From NCBI GenBank assembly GCA_026414125.1, contig JAOAJQ010000018.1, positions 1 through 13,007 of the forward strand: DNA of 13,007 nucleotides, read 5' to 3'. Shown piece by piece: positions 1 through 5,461 of the stretch (positions within the stretch are counted from its first letter, which is position 1; each line of letters starts with the position of its first letter). Under the pieces are notes generated by a model. It was not told the origin of the DNA. It saw only the letters and a list, made by a program, of their open reading frames with translations, and searched no databases. This DNA comes from Thermoproteota archaeon. GTDB taxonomy: Archaea; Thermoproteota; EX4484-205; JAAOZP01. The position numbers and the translations under genes are program-made.

Positions 1-603
1 GCAATACCCCTTGTTTCCAAGCTTATGGATAAGGCTGACTCCATAGTTTTGGGCCCAGGCCTAGGCCTCCACGAGGAGACCGTGGAAGCAGTCAGGATGA
101 TCGTTGATGAGGCTAGGAGCAGGCTGATGCCGGTTGTTGTCGACGCAGATGGTTTCAAGGCTTTCAAAGCCTTCCCGAGCCTGCTGAAGGGGGTTGTGGC
201 TACTCCCCACCGCGGAGAGTTTAAACAGGTTTTCGATGCTGAGCTCGGAGCCAGATGGTTTGAAAACGTAAGAAGGCTCGTTGAGCTTTCCGGTAAACAT
301 GGTTTTACACTACTGCTTAAAGGCTTCGAAACGGTCATCACCGACGGCTCAAACCTTAAGGTGAATAAGCATGCGACACCAGGTTTAGCAGTCGGCGGAA
401 CCGGGGACGTGCTTTCAGGCATCATCGCAACCTTCCTAGCCTGGGGTAACAGCGGGTTCAACTCTGCTGCTGCAGCAGCCTACGTTCACGGGGAAGCCGG
501 TTTGAAGGCTGTTGAAGATAAGGGCTTCCACATAACTGCTTCAGACCTTGTTGAGAAAATACCGGATGTAATGAGGAGGTTCGACAAGGAGGAGCAGCAA
601 TAG
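1..603 (+). CDS. nnrD: ADP/ATP-dependent NAD(P)H-hydrate dehydratase, C-terminal part (5' end outside window)
   Basis: This is the ribokinase-like C-terminal domain of the NAD(P)HX repair enzyme, which uses ADP or ATP to dehydrate damaged, hydrated NAD(P)H. The reading frame is open from base 1, so the start lies upstream; in archaea an NnrE epimerase domain is often fused in front, but that cannot be seen here. Family motifs appear in order: GPGLG (bases about 52-66), DADGF, TPHRGEF, a KG lysine-glycine step, and TPGLAVGGTGDVLSG near bases 376-420. The Asp of GTGD is the expected catalytic base next to the nucleotide-binding loop. The protein ends in a short charged tail. The next gene starts 15 bp downstream on the same strand, so co-transcription is likely. 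The family call is firm; only the N-terminal half is unknown. Confidence 0.93.
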   Translation, partial: AIPLVSKLMDKADSIVLGPGLGLHEETVEAVRMIVDEARSRLMPVVVDADGFKAFKAFPSLLKGVVATPHRGEFKQVFDAELGARWFENVRRLVELSGKHGFTLLLKGFETVITDGSNLKVNKHATPGLAVGGTGDVLSGIIATFLAWGNSGFNSAAAAAYVHGEAGLKAVEDKGFHITASDLVEKIPDVMRRFDKEEQQ

Positions 604-618
604 GATGTTGGAAGCGGA

Positions 619-1332
619 TTGGGGAGAAACATTTTCGTAGGCACGTCGGGCTGGAGTTACGACTGGAATCTTGCTGGTAATTTTGACTGGTATGTAAACA
701 ACTCCGGTCTGAACAGCGTTGAACTTAACGCAAGCTTCTACAGGTTTCCGTTTGAAAGCCAAGTCTACTCATGGTCTAGGAAGACTCCCCGCGGCTTCAG
801 ATGGGTGGTGAAGGTCAACCGGATGGTTACCCACATTTACCGTATGGGCTTAAAGGCGGTTAGCGTTTTCAACAGGTTTACGAGTCTTTTCAAACCATTA
901 GAGGAAAACATAGATTACTATCTTTTTCAACTCCCCCCGTTTGTCGAACCGAGTCAAAACACTGTTAGGAACATTGAAAGGTTTTTCACTAAGACCGGGG
1001 TCGCGGAGAAGGCTGCCGTAGAATGGAGGAACAGCAAGTGGTTCAGCGGAGAATGGGAGGAGTGGGCCAGCGGCAGGGGTCTCACAATAGTCTCCGTGGA
1101 CTCGCCGGACCTGCCTAGGCATGTTTTCAACACTACGGGTACAGTCTATCTCAGGATGCACGGTCGTTCATCCTGGTATTCTCATAATTACACGGTCGAG
1201 GAGTTGGAAGAGGTTGTACGCAACGTGCTTGCTGCGAAGCCTAAGAGAATATTCGTTTTCATGAATAACAACCACTTTATGCTGAGTAATGCCCGTATGA
1301 TTATGAAAATGCTGGAGAAACATGGTAATTAA
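619..1332 (+). CDS. DUF72 (YecE-like) TIM-barrel family protein
   Basis: A 237-residue protein of the DUF72/YecE family, whose biochemical role is not established. Family signatures are clear: GTSGWSYDW (8-16), VELNASFYRFP (34-44), a VKVNRMVTH stretch (64-72), a QLPP segment near 105, AVEWRNSKW in the middle, and YLRMHGR followed by a Tyr-rich stretch near 175-190. The length is normal for the family. The start is TTG at 619; the preceding in-frame stop is at 601-603 and no ATG or GTG lies between, so TTG is forced. A strong purine-rich motif (586-595) is too far upstream (about 24 nt) to serve this TTG directly and fits better an 11-codon ORF at 605-640 in another frame. It sits between nnrD and aKMT, with 2 bp to the latter. 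Confidence 0.88.
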   Translation: MGRNIFVGTSGWSYDWNLAGNFDWYVNNSGLNSVELNASFYRFPFESQVYSWSRKTPRGFRWVVKVNRMVTHIYRMGLKAVSVFNRFTSLFKPLEENIDYYLFQLPPFVEPSQNTVRNIERFFTKTGVAEKAAVEWRNSKWFSGEWEEWASGRGLTIVSVDSPDLPRHVFNTTGTVYLRMHGRSSWYSHNYTVEELEEVVRNVLAAKPKRIFVFMNNNHFMLSNARMIMKMLEKHGN

Positions 1333-1334
1333 AA

Positions 1335-1865
1335 ATGTCGGACGATAAGTTTATTTCTTTCTTCGGTGAACTCCTTGAAAACATGGCGATAACAGTTCCA
1401 TACGTACCGTCTCCACCCGAGGTCGTTGAAAAGATGCTGGAGCTAGCAGACGTGACACCGAGAGACGTTGTTTACGACCTTGGCTGTGGAGACGGCAGGA
1501 TGCTTTTTGCTGCAGTTAAAAAGTTCGGTGCGAGAAAGGCTGTTGGATATGAGATAAGAAAGGATCTCTACGAGGAACTTGTCAAAACGATTGAGAGGGA
1601 AGGATTGTCTAAAAGAATATTTGTCTACAACGAGGACCTGTTGAACGCTAACCTCTCTGAGGCCACTGTGCTAACCCTCTTCCTGACGACGACTGCTAAC
1701 GAGAAGATTAAGCCTAAGCTTGAAGCTGAGCTTAAGCCTGGGACAAGGATTGTTAGTCACGAGTTCACCTTCAAAGGGTGGGTTCCTCAAAAGGTTGTTG
1801 AACTCTCGTGGCACAAGATATACCTGTACATAATACCAGATTGCAACGCGCATTCTAGAAGATGA
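1335..1865 (+). CDS. aKMT-type protein-lysine N-methyltransferase
   Basis: A 176-residue SAM-dependent class I methyltransferase that closely resembles the crenarchaeal broad-specificity protein-lysine methyltransferase aKMT from Sulfolobus, which methylates chromatin proteins such as Cren7 and many others. Visible matches are VPYVPSPPEVVEKML (21-35), SAM motif I DLGCGDGR (48-55), the acidic residue of motif II (E73), SEATVLTLFL (108-117), and the diagnostic KPGTRIVSHEFTFKGW (134-149). It is about 15 residues longer than the Sulfolobus enzyme, mainly at the N terminus (residues 1-20), which may be an extension; no other ATG fits as well as that at 1335 except the internal Met17. It lies 2 bp after the DUF72 gene and converges on endonuclease III with a 7 bp gap. 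The substrate in this organism is inferred, not shown. Confidence 0.87.
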   Translation: MSDDKFISFFGELLENMAITVPYVPSPPEVVEKMLELADVTPRDVVYDLGCGDGRMLFAAVKKFGARKAVGYEIRKDLYEELVKTIEREGLSKRIFVYNEDLLNANLSEATVLTLFLTTTANEKIKPKLEAELKPGTRIVSHEFTFKGWVPQKVVELSWHKIYLYIIPDCNAHSRR

Positions 1866-1872
1866 ATCGGGC

Positions 1873-2565
1873 TTAAGCTTTTTCGCTTTTCCCTTTCAAA
1901 AAAATCTGTCCAAAGGAGCAGTATTCCAGAAGCACGCAGCGACGGCACAATGGTTTCTTGGCTCTGCAGGTTTTTCTCCCATGCTCTATGAGTAGAAGGT
2001 GAGCTTCCAAGTAAGAATCGGGTGGAAATGTTTTCATGAGTTTTTCACGAGCCTCCTCGTAACCGTCTCTCAACCCTATTAACCCGAGCCTGCGGGACAC
2101 TCGGAAAACATGAGTATCTATTGGAAAAGTTTTTTTACCGCCTGCGAAAAGAAGCATTACGTCAGCAGTCTTAGGACCGACACCCGGTAGGCTCATCAAC
2201 TCCCTCCTAGCTTCGTCCAGAGGCTTCTCCAAAACCCTCTCAATATTTCCACCGTAATTCTTAATAACTATTCTAGCAAGCTTCTTCAAAACTCTAGCCT
2301 TAACATTGTAGAGACCCGAGGATCTTATTGCTGACTTTAACTCGCGTAGTCCAGCGTTATAAATACTCTCCGGCGTTATGCCAATCGTCTCCCTAAGCCC
2401 CCTCACTGTTCTAGCCGTGTTTTTATCACTTGTGTTCTGTGAGAGAACCGTGGCGACAAGCATTTCGAAAACGCTCCTGCTAGACAACGGTGGGAAGCTC
2501 TCCTCGTCGAGCCCTATGGCCTCGCCCAGCTTTCTCAGAATTGTTTCCCCGTCTATTTTCTTCAA
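1873..2565 (-). CDS. nth: endonuclease III (DNA glycosylase/AP lyase)
   Basis: A 230-residue base-excision repair enzyme of the HhH-GPD family that removes oxidised pyrimidines and cleaves at abasic sites. Seen: QNTSDKN (43-49), the helix-hairpin-helix LPGVGPKTAD (126-135) with catalytic Lys132, FPIDTHVFRVSRRLGL (147-162) with catalytic Asp150, and a complete 4Fe-4S loop with Cys at 200, 207, 210 and 216 (C-x6-C-x2-C-x5-C). The start is TTG at 2565; an in-frame stop lies just upstream at 2599-2601 and no ATG or GTG lies between. An A/T-rich TATA-like element at 2591-2600 sits about 30 nt upstream, so the mRNA is probably leaderless. The gene is divergent from the small ORF at 2653. Confidence 0.95.
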   Translation of the reverse strand: MKKIDGETILRKLGEAIGLDEESFPPLSSRSVFEMLVATVLSQNTSDKNTARTVRGLRETIGITPESIYNAGLRELKSAIRSSGLYNVKARVLKKLARIVIKNYGGNIERVLEKPLDEARRELMSLPGVGPKTADVMLLFAGGKKTFPIDTHVFRVSRRLGLIGLRDGYEEAREKLMKTFPPDSYLEAHLLLIEHGRKTCRAKKPLCRRCVLLEYCSFGQIFLKGKSEKA

Positions 2566-2590
2566 CGTTTTCAGAATGAGTTCCTCGCTC

Positions 2591-2600
2591 TTTAAATTTT
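2591..2600 (-). promoter_or_regulatory. TATA-like promoter of nth
   Basis: On the minus strand this reads AAAATTTAAA, centred about 30 nt before the nth TTG, the spacing expected for an archaeal TATA box driving a leaderless or nearly leaderless transcript. It is back to back with the plus-strand box at 2621-2629. Confidence 0.55.
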
Positions 2601-2620
2601 ACATGCCTTACAGCTTAAAA

Positions 2621-2629
2621 CTTTTATTT
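2621..2629 (+). promoter_or_regulatory. TATA-like promoter of the 42-residue ORF
   Basis: CTTTTATTT preceded by an A-rich, BRE-like AGCTTAAAA. It ends 24 nt before the ATG at 2653, ideal for a leaderless transcript. It forms a divergent promoter pair with nth. Confidence 0.5.
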
Positions 2630-2652
2630 CCTAGGCTTCCCCATTAGGTTCA

Positions 2653-2781
2653 ATGTGTTCCGAAGAGCGTTTTGAGGACAAGCTGCGTAGAAAGATTGAA
2701 GCGAAGCGAAGGGCTAGGCTCAGGAGAAGAGGCCCGTATAGAAAGGCCGCCCTCGCCTTCAGACAAAAATCTCCGCCTTAG
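2653..2781 (+). CDS. small arginine-rich basic protein (42 residues), unrecognised
   Basis: ATG-started 42-codon ORF, too short for routine gene calling. About a third of its residues are Arg or Lys, concentrated in RRKIEAKRRARLRRR (12-26), which would form a strongly basic helix of the kind that binds nucleic acid; an acidic EERFED segment precedes it and a single Cys is at position 2. No family is recognised. Support for it being real comes from a well-placed TATA-like box 24-32 nt upstream, which gives a leaderless transcript, from host-like codons (AGG, AAG, GAG, GCC), and from its standing alone between a divergent repair gene and the CinA-like gene. A longer ORF in another frame (2672-2872) overlaps it and looks less plausible. 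It could still be a chance ORF. Confidence 0.42.
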   Translation: MCSEERFEDKLRRKIEAKRRARLRRRGPYRKAALAFRQKSPP

Positions 2782-2863
2782 AAATATGGGTGGATTAATA
2801 ATTGGCACTACTCGTTACTTTAGGTGCATCAATATGGTCGGTGTCCTTGGAGGAAAATTAGTA

Positions 2864-2877
2864 AAAACTTAAGTTTT
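2864..2877. promoter_or_regulatory. promoter of the CinA-like gene containing a perfect 14-bp palindrome
   Basis: AAAACTTAAGTTTT is perfectly self-complementary and is followed by ACA. It lies 24-37 nt before the TTG start at 2901, exactly where a TATA box for a leaderless transcript should be. Being symmetrical it could act as a TATA box read from either strand or as a dimeric repressor site over the promoter. Which of these holds is not visible. Confidence 0.5.
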
Positions 2878-2900
2878 ACAGTGCTAAGCGGTTAGTTGGT

Positions 2901-3713
2901 TTGAACACTCAGCTGACTTGCGAAATAATATCCGTTGGAAACGAGCTCTTAATAGGGAAGGTTGTTAACACCAACGCATCTTGGCTTGCTGAAAGGCTAA
3001 CTAGGCTAGGCGTCGCCGTCAAGAGGATAACGGTTGTCGGAGACAGCCTGAGCGAAATCTCCTCCTGCGTCAGCGAGGTTCTTTTAAGAAAGCCTAGGTA
3101 CATCATAACGACGGGCGGGCTCGGACCCACTTACGACGACATTACTCTCGAAGGGTTGGCGAGAGCTCTTGGAAAACCCTTAATCCTGAACAAGGAGGCT
3201 CTTGAAATGGTTAGGAAAAAATACGAGAAGATGGGTGAAGAACTGACTGAAGCAAGGATCAAGATGGCTAAGATGCCTGAGGGGGCTGAGCCTCTGCCAA
3301 ATCCTGTTGGAACCGCTCCTGCAGCCAAGATGGTTCTCGGGGAAACTGTCATCTATGCTCTGCCCGGTGTTCCAAGGGAGATGGAGGCAATATTCAACGA
3401 GACTATTTCTAGGGATGTTTCAAGAGAATCTGGGTTCAGGGTTGCTGAGCTTTCCCTCCGCGTCACCAACGTTAAGGAGTCGGCTTTAGCGCCTCTCATA
3501 GGCAGGGTTAAGGAGCTTTACCCTAACACCTATATAAAATCCCATCCGAAGGGTTCGGAGGGGAGACCTTTGATAGAAATATACTTTAACGCCTTCCACA
3601 GAGATGAGGCCGTCGCCAATAGGCTTGTTCAAGAGGCCGCCGAGAAGCTTACCCGTCTTATCGAGGATGCTTATGGTAATGTTGTAAGCCTTCTCGAAGA
3701 GCCTAGTGCTTAG
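2901..3713 (+). CDS. CinA-like protein (COG1058, MoaB/molybdopterin-binding fold; nicotinamide mononucleotide deamidase-related)
   Basis: A 270-residue protein equivalent to the N-terminal half of bacterial CinA. Seen: SVGNELLIGKVVNTNASWLAE (11-31, an E-x-L-x-G-x-x-x-x-TN pattern), TTGGLGPTYDD (70-80), NPVGTAP (134-140) and ALPGVPREM (153-161). These match the MoaB/MogA-like fold domain that in characterised CinA proteins has ADP-ribose pyrophosphatase activity; the separate NMN-deamidase domain is absent, so the common 'NMN deamidase-related' label is a family name rather than a function. A role in NAD(P)-derived metabolite turnover is plausible and would parallel nnrD upstream. The start is TTG at 2901: the in-frame stop at 2862-2864 leaves no ATG or GTG. 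Its stop codon overlaps, on the opposite strand, the stop of a small frameshifted ORF. Confidence 0.9.
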   Translation: MNTQLTCEIISVGNELLIGKVVNTNASWLAERLTRLGVAVKRITVVGDSLSEISSCVSEVLLRKPRYIITTGGLGPTYDDITLEGLARALGKPLILNKEALEMVRKKYEKMGEELTEARIKMAKMPEGAEPLPNPVGTAPAAKMVLGETVIYALPGVPREMEAIFNETISRDVSRESGFRVAELSLRVTNVKESALAPLIGRVKELYPNTYIKSHPKGSEGRPLIEIYFNAFHRDEAVANRLVQEAAEKLTRLIEDAYGNVVSLLEEPSA

Positions 3714-3884
3714 GTCTTTCCAGCTCTCAGCTCAAGCCGTCTGAAAACTTCCTCTAAAAACAAGTTCCTTTTGCGGTTGGGACGATAATAGTTTCCATGA
3801 ATTATTAGGGTTGCGATAAGCCCGACGAAGGCTGCGGCTCCAATTCCAGTAATTAAAAACCATTGTGAAGAGGATTATGAACAC
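3710..3884 (-). pseudogene. small single-pass membrane protein ORF, frameshifted at a T5 run
   Basis: On the minus strand, GTG at 3884 or ATG at 3863 opens a hydrophobic reading frame (VFIILFTMV). At the run of five T (A5 at 3855-3859 on the plus strand) a shift into the neighbouring frame continues a convincing protein: ITGIGAAAFVGLIATLII as a membrane span, then a basic HGNYYRPNRKR stretch and an amphipathic LFLEEVFRRLELRAGK tail ending at TAA 3710-3712. The downstream frame by itself has no usable start and the upstream frame without a shift loses the pattern. Removing one T would give a 50- or 57-residue protein. It lies just downstream of surE on the same strand. It could be a recently broken gene, a base-call error in the homopolymer, or a site of programmed frameshifting. 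The protein family is not recognised. Confidence 0.45.
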
Positions 3885-3945
3885 GATTATTAATTGGTTA
3901 ATAATGCTGATTCTTGATTTAAGTCTTGCTTTTTTAAGAAATACG

Positions 3946-4830
3946 CTAACGCCCCTTAGAGACCAGTATATCCTTAACCTTCCTCTGCAGGTTTACAAGT
4001 ATCTTCTTGTCTTTCTCCAAGTGCTCCCTGTTATAGAATGATTCAGGGTTAATGAGAATGGGTGTGTTTACCTCTAGGCTTATCGGAGATATCGATACTG
4101 CTTTCTGAACCGTGAGCGCGTAGAGATCAGTTCCCTCGTTGGACTTATCAACGTTTATCTCAGAGCTCCCTATCCAATAATATGGAGCGCCCCTTGGATC
4201 CTTCCTCTCAAGAATATAGTTTTCAAACTTGATCTTTGCAAGAGAAGTAAGCTCAACACCAGTGTCCCTACCCATGTGAAAAGGGAAGTTCACGTTTAAA
4301 ACATGCGGGGTTGAAAGAGAGTTCTCAACCATAAACCTAGTGATCTCGGCTGCAATCTCACCGTGATGCTGAAAGCCTCCCACCTTAAGTTCCCTCCGCT
4401 CAACGCTGGGCGGTATTTCAACGCTGAAAGCTATTGCAGGAACACCGCTTAACAAGGATTGTATTGCCGCAGCTATCGTCCCACTCGTGAAAAGATTGTC
4501 GAGCGTTATGTTATCACCCATGTTTATCCCGCTCACAGTTATGCATGGCTTCTCAGCGAGAATCAGGTTTAACGCAACTACTACAGCGTCGGCAGGCGTC
4601 CCGGAGACGAGGTGAACATAACCATATTTATCCCCATGTATCTTGCTTGAAACCCTGTTAACCCTCAACGGCTTATGAAGAGTTATGGATTTACCGGCGG
4701 CACTCATCTCATGCTCAGGTGTAACCGCGACCACCTCGCCGAGCTTAAGGTCGACGAGCCTTCTCCAAAATGCTTTGAAAGCCGGAGAATGCACACCATC
4801 GTCATTCGTCAACAGTATTGTTCTGCTCAA
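3946..4830 (-). CDS. surE: 5'/3'-nucleotidase SurE
   Basis: A 294-residue metal-dependent phosphatase that hydrolyses nucleoside monophosphates. Seen: N-terminal ILLTNDDG (5-12) with metal-binding Asp10 and Asp11, Ser43 in EMSAAGKSITL, VSGTPADAVVVAL (75-87), SGINMGDN (100-107) with Asn103, and TSGTIAAAIQSLLSGVPAIAFS (115-136, in line with the family). It is about 40 residues longer than many SurE proteins, through the C-terminal region, as in other archaeal members. The start is TTG at 4830; an in-frame stop lies five codons further up and no ATG or GTG fits. A TATA-like box at 4854-4863 is 24-33 nt upstream. It is divergent from ferredoxin and followed by the frameshifted membrane ORF. Confidence 0.94.
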   Translation of the reverse strand: MSRTILLTNDDGVHSPAFKAFWRRLVDLKLGEVVAVTPEHEMSAAGKSITLHKPLRVNRVSSKIHGDKYGYVHLVSGTPADAVVVALNLILAEKPCITVSGINMGDNITLDNLFTSGTIAAAIQSLLSGVPAIAFSVEIPPSVERRELKVGGFQHHGEIAAEITRFMVENSLSTPHVLNVNFPFHMGRDTGVELTSLAKIKFENYILERKDPRGAPYYWIGSSEINVDKSNEGTDLYALTVQKAVSISPISLEVNTPILINPESFYNREHLEKDKKILVNLQRKVKDILVSKGR

Positions 4831-4853
4831 TTCAAGTAAAACACTTTACGACA

Positions 4854-4863
4854 CCTTTTAACC
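4854..4863 (-). promoter_or_regulatory. TATA-like promoter of surE
   Basis: On the minus strand it reads GGTTAAAAGG, 24-33 nt before the TTG start, which points to a leaderless transcript. Confidence 0.5.
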
Positions 4864-4923
4864 GTTTATTTTACCCTGGCGAAAAAGCTCCACAAGCATG
4901 AAAGCTAAAACAGTCATCCGAGC

Positions 4924-4955
4924 TTATCGGACGCCTCAGAAAACTTTTTATCGGA
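4924..4955 (+). promoter_or_regulatory. ferredoxin promoter: TATA-like box with flanking 8-bp direct repeats
   Basis: CTTTTTAT at 4944-4951 is the likely TATA box, which would give a leader of about 10 nt before the ATG at 4984. TTATCGGA occurs at 4924-4931 and again at 4948-4955, with 24 bp from start to start; the second copy overlaps the box. The first copy is also part of an inverted repeat, TCCGA-gctta-TCGGA (4917-4931). This arrangement could be a regulator site, but no regulator is identified. Confidence 0.4.
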
Positions 4956-4983
4956 GTAATCATCGGGTGAGGCCGAGGAAACA

Positions 4984-5220
4984 ATGACCAAGTATAGAGT
5001 TAAAATAGATAAGGACACCTGCATAGCATGTGGAGTCTGCTATTCAACCTGCCCCGACGTTTTCGAGCCTGACGACGAAAATAAGAGTCAGGTTGTTTCC
5101 AAGTATAGGTCTTCATGCTGCGGTTCTGAGGGCGTTATTGACGATAGTGTTGCCGACTGCGCTCAGTCTGCCAAGGATACATGTCCGGTTCAAGCCATAA
5201 CTGTTGAAGCTATAGAGTAG
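4984..5220 (+). CDS. 4Fe-4S ferredoxin
   Basis: A 78-residue soluble electron carrier. The N-terminal pattern C13-x2-C16-x2-C19-x3-C23-P and the C-terminal C59 and C67-P match the single-cluster ferredoxins of the Pyrococcus furiosus type: C13, C16, C19 and C67 would bind one 4Fe-4S cluster and C23 with C59 would form the structural disulfide. The P. furiosus protein has Asp where this one has C16, so an ordinary all-Cys cluster is expected here. Two extra adjacent cysteines, C45-C46 in SSCCGSEG, lie in the loop where a second cluster has been lost in this group; their role is unknown. The ATG at 4984 is preceded by purine-rich sequence (GGTGAGGCCGAGGA). It stands alone and could supply electrons to many anaerobic enzymes, including the activation of NrdD; that last link is only a guess. 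Confidence 0.92.
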   Translation: MTKYRVKIDKDTCIACGVCYSTCPDVFEPDDENKSQVVSKYRSSCCGSEGVIDDSVADCAQSAKDTCPVQAITVEAIE

Positions 5221-5236
5221 CATCTAGGCGAAGCAA

Positions 5237-5247
5237 CTTTTTCTTTA
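5237..5247 (+). terminator. possible U-rich terminator after ferredoxin
   Basis: A T-rich ACTTTTTCTTT stretch begins 17 bp after the ferredoxin stop codon, consistent with archaeal intrinsic termination, which needs a U-tract but no hairpin. It could instead act as a weak TATA element for the small ORF at 5267. Confidence 0.35.
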
Positions 5248-5266
5248 CCTCTAAACTCAGAACGCT

Positions 5267-5398
5267 GTGGCATATGTTATTCATGCGTGTGCTGTGATTG
5301 CTTCAAGGATTTATCTCCTGAGAAGGTCTAGAATAAGGTCTACTATTCGAGGCCAATTGGAAAACATAATAAATAGAGAGGTTAATGAAATAGGTTAA
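5267..5398 (+). CDS. possible small basic protein (43 residues), unrecognised
   Basis: A GTG-started ORF with a hydrophobic N-terminal part (VIHACAVIASRIYLL) followed by a basic and polar helix-like part ending in QLENIINREVNEIG. The run of Arg codons and the alternating pattern look coding rather than random, and a T-rich element lies about 20-30 nt upstream. No family is recognised. It sits between ferredoxin (+) and the presenilin-like gene (-). Upstream extension is limited by an in-frame TAA at 5252-5254. It may be a chance ORF. Confidence 0.25.
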   Translation: MAYVIHACAVIASRIYLLRRSRIRSTIRGQLENIINREVNEIG

Positions 5399-5405
5399 GT
5401 GGTTG

Positions 5406-5411
5406 AAAAAA
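5406..5411 (-). terminator. possible U-rich terminator of the presenilin-like gene
   Basis: Six consecutive T on the minus strand, about 50 nt after the stop codon of the presenilin-like gene. A U-run alone can terminate archaeal RNA polymerase; there is no further support. Confidence 0.3.
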
Positions 5412-5461
5412 TAGGGTTTTACACCGTTTTTAAGGGTTGCTTGACACACATTCTAGGCTTT

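Noticed and set aside
58..70. GGCCTAGGCC palindrome
   Set aside because: Falls within the GPGLGL codons of nnrD and is explained by them.
2672..2872. 66-codon plus-strand ORF overlapping the Arg-rich ORF
   Set aside because: TTG start with no promoter in place, and its first half is the shifted reading of the Arg-rich ORF. The last 28 codons from ATG 2786 are possible but unsupported.
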